Assembly (NCBI GenBank): GCA_944393415.1
Contig: CALYAD010000047.1
Coordinates: forward strand, 1 to 43,159
Direction: 5' to 3'
DNA length: 43,159 nt
Origin: an uncultured Clostridia bacterium
GTDB taxonomy: Bacteria > Bacillota > Clostridia > Oscillospirales > CAG-272
The notes beneath the pieces are model-generated. The model was given only the letters and a program-made list of their open reading frames with translations, did not search any database and was not told the DNA's origin. A program made the translations under genes and the position numbers. Position 1 is the first letter of the stretch; each line of letters starts with the position of its first letter. Of the stretch, positions 14,957-23,445 are shown piece after piece.

Positions 14957-16276
14957 TCAAAGAATGTTGGGCGCGATACGACGCTTTATCTGTGAACGGT
15001 AAACCATGTTAACCATGAGAAAAAACATGGTTCTTCCCGGATGCTTCAGCATACGCTTGTGGAATATCGTTCTTTTCAGGATATTTCGGACAGTGTATAG
15101 TTCCTCGTATACCCGCCAGTATTCAGAGGTAATTTGCTCAGCTGTCATATTCGGAGTATTGTTGACGGATATCGAAGGCTTGTAATTGAAAACGTTCTGA
15201 TCGGAAATGCTTCCTCTTTCGTTCATTTTCTTGTTGAGGTCTGTCCCCGGAATAGGCGTCAGACAGTAGAATTTGGGAGCGATTATGCTGCTGTTTCTGA
15301 CAAATTTTATGGTTTCGTCAAGAACAGCCGGAGTATCCGTATCAAGTCCGATTATCATTTCGCTTGCCACCTCGATACCGGCGTCGTTCACGGTTTTTAT
15401 GATTCTGTAGTAATCCTTAGGATCGCACCATGTTTTTTTGACTTCCTTCAGTCCATCAGGAATAATAGTTTCAAGCCCGAAGCTGAGAACGTAGCATCCG
15501 CTTTCGGCGACGGCGGAAAGAAGCTCGGGATTATCGGCTATCTGTATCGCGCATTGGCTCATCCATTTCATTTTTAACGGCTTTATGCGTCTGCACAGCT
15601 CCAGCATATATTCCGGGTCGGCTACGATGTTATCGTCTATAAGGAGGAATTTTTTAAATCCCAGACCTTTTATGTATTTTATATCGCGTATGACCTCGTC
15701 TATTGGTCGTTTCAGATATTTCCCCTTGAACAGACACGCGATAGTACAAAAGGAACAGCTGTTTGGGCAGCCGCGTCCCGCTTGAACTGGTAAAAAATCG
15801 CCTATATTCTTTTTGAGTACCAGGTCATAGCGGGGAATAGGCGTGGAAAGCTCATTTAGCGGCTCCTTATAAAACGGTTTAAGCTCTCCCTTTTCTATAT
15901 CGTGACACAGCTTTGCTATAGTTTTCTCGGAATCGCCTATCATAACGCTGTCGCAATATTGTTTGGCAAGCTCGGGAACAAGCGAGACCATAGGTCCGCC
16001 CATAAAAACAATTTTACCGCGCTTTTTGAACTCGGCGGCGATATCTTTGGCGCGGTTGGCGGCATGACCCATTCCGCCTATGCCTATAACATCCGCATCA
16101 GTGTCATACGGCACGTCTTCAATTGTTTCAAGACAAAGCTCCGCGCTCCAGCCTTCGGGCAAAAGCGCCGCAAGGAGCGGATGCGCGAGACCGACAAAGT
16201 ATAGCTTGCGTTTTTTTACAAGCTTGCCGTGATCATCGTAAATAGTAGGCTGTATAAATAAAATTTTTTTATTCAT
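14957..16276 (-). CDS. B12-binding-domain radical SAM protein
   Basis: A 439-residue enzyme with an N-terminal Rossmann-like cobalamin-binding domain (about 1-140; ADVIGIGGMGHAANRA, IVFMGGPMVSLVPELA). The radical SAM core follows, with the 4Fe-4S motif AGRGCPNSCSFCTI (Cys170, Cys174, Cys177) and the SAM-pocket stretch FGLETIIPDGLKEVKK. The basic C-terminus (about 400-439) contains a hydrophobic patch. Enzymes of this class methylate unactivated carbons or do ring chemistry. The substrate is unknown; it is the last gene of the operon with the next three entries. Its start is preceded by GAAAGGAA. Confidence 0.85.
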   Translation of the reverse strand: MNKKILFIQPTIYDDHGKLVKKRKLYFVGLAHPLLAALLPEGWSAELCLETIEDVPYDTDADVIGIGGMGHAANRAKDIAAEFKKRGKIVFMGGPMVSLVPELAKQYCDSVMIGDSEKTIAKLCHDIEKGELKPFYKEPLNELSTPIPRYDLVLKKNIGDFLPVQAGRGCPNSCSFCTIACLFKGKYLKRPIDEVIRDIKYIKGLGFKKFLLIDDNIVADPEYMLELCRRIKPLKMKWMSQCAIQIADNPELLSAVAESGCYVLSFGLETIIPDGLKEVKKTWCDPKDYYRIIKTVNDAGIEVASEMIIGLDTDTPAVLDETIKFVRNSSIIAPKFYCLTPIPGTDLNKKMNERGSISDQNVFNYKPSISVNNTPNMTAEQITSEYWRVYEELYTVRNILKRTIFHKRMLKHPGRTMFFLMVNMVYRSQIKRRIAPNIL

Positions 16277-16386
16277 TTACCGCGGATTCCTTTCTGTCCT
16301 GAAAGCGGCGCTCAACCGGGTCTGAAAAGTTTAAATCAATGAGACCTTGTCGTTTGCTTTAATAAAAGTTTTCTGAAAAGGCTTTG

Positions 16387-17742
16387 TCAGCGAGGCATAT
16401 GAGGATTTATTATCAGTGAAACATACTGAAAAAATATTTTCGAAGCGCCGAAAAGAACACGGTAATAGGTATCTCGTCCGTATTTGGAACGGATATAGCG
16501 TCTTTGTTTTGAATTGGCGGAGGTTTTGAGATAAGCGCGAAGAATGTTGTAATAATACGCTCTTGTCGACATTTTCAGTGGTCTGAACGCGAGATGCGCC
16601 ATATCCCAGTAGCCGTATTTTTCACGCGGCAGTACCGGTTTTGTTTTTAAGCTATCATAAAGCGGGGTGCCGGGCATGGGAGTTATGGGTTGGATATTTA
16701 CCAGCGGATGCTCGAAGCTGTTCAGATTCTCTATGAGCGTGTTGAAATCCCGGCGTGTCCAGTCCTCTCCGACGATAAGACCGCTGTAGCAGTCAAGGCC
16801 GTTTCTTTCGAGGACGGAAACCGCTTTTAAATTTATGTCCACATTGGTTTTCTTGCCGAAATCGTCAAGCTCGTTTTTTTTGAAGGACTCTATGCCGATA
16901 AAAAAAGCGTCGAAGCCGTGGTCGCGGAGCATCAGAATTATATCCTCGTTTTCGGCGATGAAGTCGGCGCGGCCGAACGCTATGTAATGCTTATGAATGC
17001 CGCGCGTATCGAGCAGGCGGCAAAATTCCGTCAGCCTGTCGCGGTCGAACAGGAAATCGTCGTCCACGATGAAAACATTGTTTTCGGAAATAGCTTCAAG
17101 CTCATCCATTACGGAATCGAGCGGGCGTACGCGGTAATTGCTTATGCGGGTGCAGAAGCAGAAGGTACAGCGGTATGGACAGCCGTATGAGGTCTTTATT
17201 GTCGCGCACCTGTTATGGTAAATGTAATTGTATTTGTCGCGGTAACGGGCGGTAATAGAACGGTCGGGGAAGGGAAGCTCATCGCATAACGGCAGGGGCT
17301 TTGTGGTTTTCCCGGGAATAAAAACGCCGTCAGGCGAGCGCTCGCCGCGAGCTATCCGGCAAAGGGTGTCAATGCCGTTTGCCCAGAGAATATGATCGAT
17401 CTCGGGACAGACAAAGTCAGTCGGAACTACCTCGGCGTGAACCCCGCCGACGACAGTAAGTATGCCCGGATCATAGCTTTTGACTTCACGCGCGTATGAC
17501 TTTACTGCGCCGATGAGATTTATATAGGCTGTAAAGCATACCATATCGAATGTTTTATATGGATTTTTCAGAAAATAGGCAAAACGTCTCTTTTCAGTGA
17601 GCATATCGATCAATGTAACGTCGTGTCCTTCCGCTTTCAGAGCAGAGGCGGCGTACTCGAGCTCAAGCGGTTCGCATATCATAAAGGACTGAAGATTGAT
17701 TGATTCCTTCGGAGGCTTAACGCGAACAAGCAGGATATTCAT
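16387..17742 (-). CDS. B12-binding-domain radical SAM protein (second copy)
   Basis: A 451-residue protein. The cobalamin-binding fold occupies about residues 1-130 (NILLVRVKPPKESINLQS, VVGGVHAEVVPTDFVCPEI). The radical SAM motif SYGCPYRCTFCFC has Cys188, Cys192 and Cys195, followed by IVDDDFLFDRDRL and FFIGIESFKKNELDDFGK. It shares the architecture of its neighbour at 14957 but is clearly divergent, so the two probably catalyse different steps. The ATG has AAAGGAG upstream. It sits 122 nt after the acyltransferase gene in the same direction. BchE/P-methyltransferase-like chemistry is a family-level expectation only. Confidence 0.85.
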   Translation of the reverse strand: MNILLVRVKPPKESINLQSFMICEPLELEYAASALKAEGHDVTLIDMLTEKRRFAYFLKNPYKTFDMVCFTAYINLIGAVKSYAREVKSYDPGILTVVGGVHAEVVPTDFVCPEIDHILWANGIDTLCRIARGERSPDGVFIPGKTTKPLPLCDELPFPDRSITARYRDKYNYIYHNRCATIKTSYGCPYRCTFCFCTRISNYRVRPLDSVMDELEAISENNVFIVDDDFLFDRDRLTEFCRLLDTRGIHKHYIAFGRADFIAENEDIILMLRDHGFDAFFIGIESFKKNELDDFGKKTNVDINLKAVSVLERNGLDCYSGLIVGEDWTRRDFNTLIENLNSFEHPLVNIQPITPMPGTPLYDSLKTKPVLPREKYGYWDMAHLAFRPLKMSTRAYYYNILRAYLKTSANSKQRRYIRSKYGRDTYYRVLFGASKIFFQYVSLIINPHMPR

Positions 17743-17864
17743 ATATTGGCGTTGCTCCTTTCTGAAGGCATGACGCTTTATAAAAAATTACGCTTTCAAA
17801 ACTTTGCAGACATATACGGTGCGCAGGTCACATAAAGTAAGGAGTGAAGTCACGGCTTGAAAAT

Positions 17865-18866
17865 TTACTTTTGGAATTGATCCTTGAACACATGAAACTG
17901 TTCGGTAATCGGTTTGTAGGAAATACTCGGAGCTACCCGGCGGCAGATGGCGTGCAGTATTGGGTTTGAGTTATGCACGGCGGCGTACAGATATACGTAC
18001 CGGCAGCCGAGCTTTAGCTTTGTGTCGTCAGCGGTCTGACCGAAATCTATGGTTTTGAATCCGTTTTCGATTCCGTATCTGATTATTTCGAGCAGCATGC
18101 GAAGATATGTATCGTTTTCCTGCTGATAGCGATAATCGATCCCGACAAATTCAAAAACCAGCTCGTCCCCGTTTTCGAGGAGCTGAACGAAGCCGTATTT
18201 ACGGCTGTCATCCTCCAAAACAAAGATCTTAAAACGGTTATCGCGGAAAAAATCGATATTCAGCTTTTCAACGCGAATACGGGAATTGTTATATACTGAA
18301 AGATACATACGGTATAACTCGTCGGTAAAGCTGCGGTTATCGGGGAGAAAACGTATACGTTTGCCCTCGGAGCGCTGCAGCGCTTTGCGGTATCGGTAAC
18401 GGTATCCGCTTCTTAAGGCTTCCATATATTCATCAAAGCTTTTCCAGCGCAGATCAAGTATGCACTGCGGACAGGTAAGACCGGAGGCGTAGCCCGGTTC
18501 AGAGGAGTCGGTGAGGTTAAGTATAACCTTCCAGCCTCGTATCGCGCGTATTGCCGTCATTGCCTCATCTCGGCATTTACCGAAAATAATTCCCGGTCTG
18601 GCGACCGATACGGGAAGATAGATGAGAGTGGCTCTCAGAGAGAGCTTAAGCTTTGTGAACATTGCGAGATTATAGTGTTTTCGCTTGCACGCTACAAATA
18701 TAGTGTCAAGAGCTCCGGTATCGTTGTATACCGCGTAATATTCCTTAATGCTGTCCTCCGCGTTTTCCATAAAAGAGAGGAACTCGCGCTTCATATATAC
18801 GTTATCTCCGGTGAGCCGGTCCCATTCATCCGGAAGCATAGCGGCGGAAGTATACTTTACTATCAT
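17865..18866 (-). CDS. FemAB/BioF2-like GNAT acyltransferase (Acetyltransf_6 type)
   Basis: A 333-residue soluble protein. The C-terminal half has the FemAB-like GNAT signature: MEALRSGYRYRYRKAL (about 148-163), a central RKYGFVQLLENGDELVFEFVG strand pair, and FKTIDFGQTADDTKLKLGC near residues 268-286. Members transfer acyl or aminoacyl groups to amines, often in cell-envelope or lipid biosynthesis. Its start overlaps the stop of the upstream gene by 4 nt (18863-18866), indicating translational coupling. The partner genes suggest it acts on the same product; no substrate can be named. Confidence 0.75.
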   Translation of the reverse strand: MIVKYTSAAMLPDEWDRLTGDNVYMKREFLSFMENAEDSIKEYYAVYNDTGALDTIFVACKRKHYNLAMFTKLKLSLRATLIYLPVSVARPGIIFGKCRDEAMTAIRAIRGWKVILNLTDSSEPGYASGLTCPQCILDLRWKSFDEYMEALRSGYRYRYRKALQRSEGKRIRFLPDNRSFTDELYRMYLSVYNNSRIRVEKLNIDFFRDNRFKIFVLEDDSRKYGFVQLLENGDELVFEFVGIDYRYQQENDTYLRMLLEIIRYGIENGFKTIDFGQTADDTKLKLGCRYVYLYAAVHNSNPILHAICRRVAPSISYKPITEQFHVFKDQFQK

Positions 18867-20059
18867 TGAGCTTGCTCCTTATGAACGGATTTTGTGAATA
18901 CGCGGTAAAGGCGTGCCGCACCGTTATCGCCGTTACTGCAGAACAGGTATCTGTTTAGCGCACGGGAGGGAAGGTTTGAGTCCCAGACAAAGGTGGTCTC
19001 CACATAACGGTATCCGTCGGACAGGATATATTTCGCCGTTTCATTGATCAGAAGCGAGGTGGCTCGTCCTATGTACCTGTCAAGTACTCCTATGGAATTT
19101 ATTTTGGCGGTGTCGATTTTATTATGCTTTATCAAGTATCTGATTGCCAATCCGATATCTGAGATCGGTTTACCTGAAGGGAGTATACGGTTGTAATCGG
19201 GATACCAGAATATAAATCCGACTTCGTGGTCGCCGTCACATGCGAAAAGAATATTTTCCGGCCTGAGGAAGAATAGCATGTCCTTCATTAGCTCATAGAA
19301 ATGTCCTTTTTCGGTCGGTTTATAAAGCTCGGTTTTTCCGATCGTTTCATCACATAGTCTTCGGAAAATCTCCATTTCCTCAGAAAAACGCTTCAAATTT
19401 ATATTACGTACAGTAAGCGAGCCGGATGAAGGCTTATTTTTATTTACAAGCTCTTTTAATTTATTGACTTCTCCGCGGTAAGCGGTGAGGGAATGGGATT
19501 CCCAGCTGTTGAAAAGCCGATCATATCCGGGCTTGTTATAAATACTGTCGAAGGTGTTTTTGTAAAAGCCGGAGCAAAGGATGCCGACTCCATAGCTCAG
19601 ATGACCGCACAGTCCGGCTATAATGCTGACGTACCCCTGTGAGCTTGCGTAGTCCTCAATATTCTCGAGCATATATATAAAATGAATATTAGCGTTGCTT
19701 TCGGCTTCGGGATATGCTATCTGAAGTATATTTTCATAAGGCGCCCGGATGAGCAGGCACTCGCAAACTATCTGCCCGTCAAGGCGTACGCAAACCGGTT
19801 GAACGAAACAGGCTTTGGCGAAAGCGGTAGTCTGACGGAGCAGCATTTTAAGCGGGTATTCCTGGGTATAAACATAACCCGGGTCATTTCTGTAAAGTCT
19901 TGTACGGAAATCAAGGAATTCTTTTTTGCCTTTGGGACCGAGCATTAATTCAAAAACGCGATTACAATTTTTTTTATTGCTTACTGTTATCAATTTTTTG
20001 ACTATACTCGGTGATAGCCGAGGCTCCTTCAGTTTATGTGATAAAACTATTGACCACAT
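18863..20059 (-). CDS. GNAT-like acyltransferase, first gene of the radical SAM operon
   Basis: About 398 residues. The C-terminal third has a GNAT fold pattern: EVGFIFWYPDYNRILP, then INSIGVLDRYIGRATSLLIN (acyl-CoA loop), then YRYVETTFVWDSNLPSRALNRYL, the typical DN..S helix. The N-terminal part (ELMLGPKGKKEFLDFRTRLYRNDP) resembles N-acyltransferase-like proteins. The open frame reaches 20092, but that lies within the promoter. I use the ATG at 20059, which falls at the predicted transcription start. A TTG further in (about 19981) has no ribosome site, and GAAGGAG at about 20025 lacks a matching start. The start is therefore uncertain and the mRNA may be leaderless. Confidence 0.7.
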   Translation of the reverse strand: MWSIVLSHKLKEPRLSPSIVKKLITVSNKKNCNRVFELMLGPKGKKEFLDFRTRLYRNDPGYVYTQEYPLKMLLRQTTAFAKACFVQPVCVRLDGQIVCECLLIRAPYENILQIAYPEAESNANIHFIYMLENIEDYASSQGYVSIIAGLCGHLSYGVGILCSGFYKNTFDSIYNKPGYDRLFNSWESHSLTAYRGEVNKLKELVNKNKPSSGSLTVRNINLKRFSEEMEIFRRLCDETIGKTELYKPTEKGHFYELMKDMLFFLRPENILFACDGDHEVGFIFWYPDYNRILPSGKPISDIGLAIRYLIKHNKIDTAKINSIGVLDRYIGRATSLLINETAKYILSDGYRYVETTFVWDSNLPSRALNRYLFCSNGDNGAARLYRVFTKSVHKEQAQ

Positions 20060-20063
20060 TATT

Positions 20064-20092
20064 ATTATACAAAAAAAGATATGATATGTCAA
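20064..20092 (-). promoter_or_regulatory. Consensus promoter of the radical SAM/acyltransferase operon
   Basis: Minus-strand TTGACA (20092-20087), 17-nt spacer, TATAAT (20069-20064): a perfect promoter for the four genes down to 14957. Predicted start is 20057-20059. Confidence 0.85.
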
Positions 20093-20191
20093 GCTTATTT
20101 TTATTAATTTCAGTTTATATAAGTATGTATATAAATTTTTTCAGCAAGCGTTAAAATAAAACTATCTGGTGATATAAAAAGTGTTAAAAAA

Positions 20192-20217
20192 ATGCGCATA
20201 TGTGTTGACATGCGCAT
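20192..20217. promoter_or_regulatory. Paired palindromic operator over the hicB promoter
   Basis: Two identical ATGCGCAT palindromes (20192-20199 and 20210-20217), 18 nt apart, flank and touch the -35 box. This is the expected position for an autorepressor site. Confidence 0.6.
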
Positions 20218-20232
20218 AATAAGGAGTATAAT
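20205..20232 (+). promoter_or_regulatory. hicB promoter
   Basis: TTGACA (20205-20210), 16-nt spacer, TATAAT (20227-20232). A CAGGAGAA/TTCTCCTG stem (about 20241-20276) lies in the leader before the ribosome site AAAGGAG. Confidence 0.8.
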
Positions 20233-20303
20233 AAAAATATCAGGAGAAAACATAGGCTTAAATACCCATTCTCCTGCATAAATTTGAAAAAGGAGAAATT
20301 ATT

Positions 20304-20732
20304 ATGCGTAAAATAACATATCTTGCGGTATTTGAACCCAGTAAAGACGGATACGGAGTATATTTCCCAGACTTGCCGGGGTGTATAAGCTTTGGAAAGA
20401 CATATGAGGAGGCATATAGAAAATCGGAAGATGCACTCGGGCTACATATTTACGGAATGGAAAAAGACGGAGACGAAATACCTAAGCCGTCTGAAAATCC
20501 ACAAATTTATCCTGAAACTGTTCCCGGATATTTGGTTTCACCCATAACCGTTTTCCCGGATATAATCAGAGACGAGTTAGATAACAAAAAAGTAAGAACA
20601 AACGTAACTATTCCTGCTTGGTTAAAAGCTGAAGCAGAGCAACATAATATAAACTACTCCAAGCTGCTTGAAGCCGCCTTAATTGAATATCTCGGCTTTG
20701 ATACTCGCTCACATACTTCCCGCAATTTTTGA
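20304..20732 (+). CDS. hicB: HicB-family protein (antitoxin-like) without adjacent HicA
   Basis: A 142-residue protein. Its N-terminal partial RNase-H-like HicB fold reads TYLAVFEPSKDGYGVYFPDL and PGCISFGKTYEEAYRKSEDAL. The C-terminal DNA-binding segment VTIPAWLKAEAEQHNINYSK is ribbon-helix-helix-like. HicB normally neutralises the HicA mRNA interferase and represses its own operon; the ATGCGCAT pair at the promoter fits that. No HicA-like frame is seen on either side, so it may act as a solitary regulator or pair with a distant toxin. A terminator follows 16 nt after the stop. Confidence 0.8.
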   Translation: MRKITYLAVFEPSKDGYGVYFPDLPGCISFGKTYEEAYRKSEDALGLHIYGMEKDGDEIPKPSENPQIYPETVPGYLVSPITVFPDIIRDELDNKKVRTNVTIPAWLKAEAEQHNINYSKLLEAALIEYLGFDTRSHTSRNF

Positions 20733-20748
20733 TCATATAAGCAAACTG

Positions 20749-20783
20749 AAACCGTTGGCAATTATTTTGTCAGCGGTTTTGTA
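20749..20783 (+). terminator. hicB terminator
   Basis: AAACCGTTGGC (20749-20759) pairs with GTCAGCGGTTT (20769-20779), 11 bp including G-U pairs, followed by a short T-rich tail. Confidence 0.65.
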
Positions 20784-20805
20784 GTCGTAGGTAAGGAGGC
20801 ATTAC

Positions 20806-20886
20806 GTGGATACCCATTGCCCTTGCATTATTACGCTGAGAAAAATTCTATATGCTTTCGATTTCAGCTCTTTTTCGGGTTACTGA
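20806..20886 (+). CDS. Possible 26-residue peptide or gene remnant, GTG start
   Basis: A strong ribosome site (AAGGAGG, 20793-20799) precedes GTG at 20806, opening a short frame that begins MDTHCPCIITLRKILYAFDF. No promoter is evident and nothing matches a known leader. It may be a decayed gene start in the 300-bp gap between hicB and the MATE promoter; the rest of that gap shows nothing else. Confidence 0.25.
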   Translation: MDTHCPCIITLRKILYAFDFSSFSGY

Positions 20887-21033
20887 CAAAAGGCGGAGCG
20901 TGTACGGTGGTGTGAAAGGCGGATAAAATTTCAACTGCTCAATAAATATGAAAACTGATTTGCGTTACTTTTTTTCATATAAAGACCGAACACTGTTTTC
21001 ATAATAATAGCCATTTTTATTAATTTATTTGTG

Positions 21034-21062
21034 TTGCAATTATATATTTATTGTGTTATCAT
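21034..21062 (+). promoter_or_regulatory. Promoter of the MATE gene with long leader
   Basis: TTGCAA (21034-21039), 17-nt spacer, TATCAT (21057-21062). The predicted start near 21069 gives a leader of about 275 nt that contains both tandem repeat units. Confidence 0.6.
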
Positions 21063-21109
21063 ATATAACAGTTTATATATAAAAAATGAGGACCCGAAAG
21101 CGGCTGAAA

Positions 21110-21340
21110 ATTAGCGTGAAAGATATTCCATCGTCTCAGAATAAAAATTTCACGCTTAAATTTTCTGAAAAGCAGATGCTTTTTGTACACGAGAATTTTA
21201 TGTCTGTCGCCTGCGGCGGCATGGGAGATTAGCGTGAAAGTAACGTTAAATCGAGTCGGCGTTTGGATGCTTTCACGCTTAAATTTTCTAACGAAAATTT
21301 TCATATTTATTTTAGTCGCCTGCGGCGGCATGGGAGATTA
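21110..21340 (+). repeat. Two ~115-bp tandem repeat units in the MATE leader
   Basis: Unit 1 is 21110-21227 and unit 2 is 21228-21340. Each has three conserved blocks in order. The first is ATTAGCGTGAAAG (21110 and 21228). The second is TTTCACGCTTAAATTTTCT (21148 and 21271). The third is a 26-nt block with CGCCTGCGGCG and GGGAGATTA (21206-21231 and 21315-21340). Blocks one and two form a 9-10-bp stem in both units although the loops differ. The last block of unit 2 supplies the ribosome site of the MATE gene. Confidence 0.75.
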
Positions 21341-21342
21341 AT

Positions 21343-22746
21343 ATGTCAGACACGAGTAAAACGGAACTTTTTGAAACAGCGCCGATACCCAAAGCGGTGC
21401 TTAAGCTTTGCGTACCTACGGTGCTAAGCTCTCTTGTAACGGTTCTGTATAATCTGGCGGATACATTTTTCGTCGGTATGCTTAATGACCCGATCCAGAA
21501 CGCCGCGGTGACGCTGGCGGCGCCGGTCTTACTTGCGTTTAACGCGGTAAACAATCTGTTCGGCGTGGGCGCGTCGAGTATGATGAGCCGTGCTCTTGGT
21601 GTAAAGGACTATGAGACCGTCAGGAAAAGCAGCGCGTTCGGTTTTTACTGCGCGGCGTTAAGCGGTCTGTTATTTTCAGCGCTTGTCGCGCTGCTGCAAA
21701 CGCCCTTGCTCAGAATTTTGGGAGCTGACAGCGTGACAATTGAGGCTACTTGGGGATATCTTTTCTGGACGGTGGCTTTGGGAGCCGTTCCCTCGATACT
21801 AAACGTTGTGCTTGCGTATCTGGTAAGGGCAGAAGGCTCGGCGCTTCATGCAAGCATCGGAACAATGAGCGGATGCCTGCTTAATATTATCCTTGACCCT
21901 GTTTTTATCATGCCGTGGGGTTTTGGAATGGGCGCTGAGGGCGCGGGTCTCGCTACATTCATTTCAAACTGTGTCGCTTGTCTTTATTTTGCGGTTCTCT
22001 TGTTTGTTAAACGCGGTAAAACCTTTGTATGTGTGGATTTCAGGAAGTTTCCTTTTAATAAACGAATTGCGTTCGGGATTTGTTCGGTAGGAATCCCGGC
22101 GATGATCCAGAACCTGCTCAACGTTACGGGAATGACGGTGCTTAATAATTTTACGTCGGACTTCGGAGAGCAGGCGATTGCCGCAATGGGAATAAGTCAG
22201 AAGCTCGGCATGATACCGATGCAGGTAAGCATGGGATTAAGTCAGGGAATCATGCCGCTTATAGGATACAATTACGCTTCAAAGAATATAAAGCGAATGA
22301 AAAAGGGTCTGTTGTTTACGGCGCGGATATCGCTTTCGCTTCTGGTTTTTGCGACAGCCGGGTATCTTATTTTTGCCGAGCCTTTGGTAAGATCGTTTAT
22401 GAGCGATCCTCAGGTGGTCGCGTACGGTGAACGCTTTTTACGCGGATTTGCTCTTGCGCAGCCGTTTTTATGTATAGATTTCCTTGCTGTGGGCGTATTT
22501 CAGGCATGTGGTATGGGAAGCAAGGCGTTGTTGTTTGCGTTTTTGCGCAAGATCGTTTTGGAGATACCGGCCCTGTTTATACTGAATTGGCTCTTCCCGC
22601 TGTACGGGCTTGCTTACGCTCAGCTCTGCTCAGAGATTGTTCTCACGTGTGCCGCCGTATTAGTTATTATGAGGCTTTTTGCCTCCCTGTCAAAAAAATT
22701 CAATCAGGACCATTCCGAAAAGAAAGCTGACGGAAATATGCTCTGA
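21343..22746 (+). CDS. MATE-family efflux transporter
   Basis: A 467-residue, 12-TM cation-coupled exporter of the multidrug and toxic-compound extrusion family. Family features are visible: PIPKAVLKLCVPTVLSSL at the start, DTFFVGML, GVGASSMMSRALG, LDPVFIMPWGFGMGAEGAG near residue 185, and AMGISQKLGMIPMQV with SQGIMPLIGYNYAS near 290-310. The ATG follows GGGAGATTAAT contributed by the repeat unit. The substrate is unknown. The long repeat-bearing leader suggests post-transcriptional control. Confidence 0.9.
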   Translation: MSDTSKTELFETAPIPKAVLKLCVPTVLSSLVTVLYNLADTFFVGMLNDPIQNAAVTLAAPVLLAFNAVNNLFGVGASSMMSRALGVKDYETVRKSSAFGFYCAALSGLLFSALVALLQTPLLRILGADSVTIEATWGYLFWTVALGAVPSILNVVLAYLVRAEGSALHASIGTMSGCLLNIILDPVFIMPWGFGMGAEGAGLATFISNCVACLYFAVLLFVKRGKTFVCVDFRKFPFNKRIAFGICSVGIPAMIQNLLNVTGMTVLNNFTSDFGEQAIAAMGISQKLGMIPMQVSMGLSQGIMPLIGYNYASKNIKRMKKGLLFTARISLSLLVFATAGYLIFAEPLVRSFMSDPQVVAYGERFLRGFALAQPFLCIDFLAVGVFQACGMGSKALLFAFLRKIVLEIPALFILNWLFPLYGLAYAQLCSEIVLTCAAVLVIMRLFASLSKKFNQDHSEKKADGNML

Positions 22747-22844
22747 AAATATTATTTCGCTGAACCGGTGTATCAAAGTCAGCAGCTTGCGTCAGTATAA
22801 TATATATTAATGAAGACTTTGCTTAAGAAAGGATTTAAATAAAA

Positions 22845-23390
22845 ATGAGAGCGGTAAAGGTAACTCGTGATTTCGCGGATTTGGAAAAGCTTGAAGTATT
22901 GGCAAAGGAAGCATTTCCACTCGCGGAGTATCTCTCTCCGACAAAAATACTTGATATGCAGGACAAGGGAGAATTTGAGCTTTACGGTTTATATGACGGA
23001 GAAGATTTTGTCGGCTTTATAACCACAGAGGTCTATGACAATATGGTATATTTGTATTTCCTCGCTATAGATTCCCAAGCCCGCTGTAAGGGCTACGGGA
23101 GTAAGGCGCTTCGGCTTTTGGGCGAACTTTATCCCGGGTATCAGCAGGTTATCGACTTGGAGCTTGTGGACGAAAATGCGGAAAACAACGCTCAGCGTAT
23201 CCGCCGCAGAGGCTTTTATCTTCGCAACGGATATAAAGCTACGGGTAAGGCTGTCCGTTACTTCGGTATGGAATTTGAGCTTTTATGTAATGATGAGTGC
23301 TTTGACTTCAGAAAATTTGATAAAATGATACGCCGGCTTCATATGGAAGGCTTTGATCCGGAGTTTATCGATATACCGGTAAATGACTGA
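22845..23390 (+). CDS. GNAT-family N-acetyltransferase
   Basis: A 181-residue acetyl-CoA-dependent acetyltransferase. The core strand MVYLYFLAIDSQARCKGYGSKALRLL (about 65-90) holds the acetyl-CoA loop (RCKGYGSKAL, the Q/RxxGxG/A motif), followed by VIDLELVDENAENNAQRIRRRGFYLRNGY. The substrate is not predictable. It lies 98 nt after the MATE gene with AAAGGA before the start, possibly in the same transcript. Confidence 0.85.
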   Translation: MRAVKVTRDFADLEKLEVLAKEAFPLAEYLSPTKILDMQDKGEFELYGLYDGEDFVGFITTEVYDNMVYLYFLAIDSQARCKGYGSKALRLLGELYPGYQQVIDLELVDENAENNAQRIRRRGFYLRNGYKATGKAVRYFGMEFELLCNDECFDFRKFDKMIRRLHMEGFDPEFIDIPVND

Positions 23391-23445
23391 TTGAATCAGC
23401 TTGCATATTATTTAGTCGTGTTACTGTTTTTTAGAGAGGTGGAAT

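Noticed and set aside
20733..21033. A HicA toxin gene next to hicB
   Set aside because: No frame with the HicA dsRBD-like pattern (G-x-x-x-x-R-x-x-G-S-H) was found in the flanks on either strand.
21059..21331. Minus-strand frame with repeated RKFKRE segments
   Set aside because: The repetition simply reflects the tandem DNA repeats at 21110-21340; there is no ribosome site, promoter or family resemblance.
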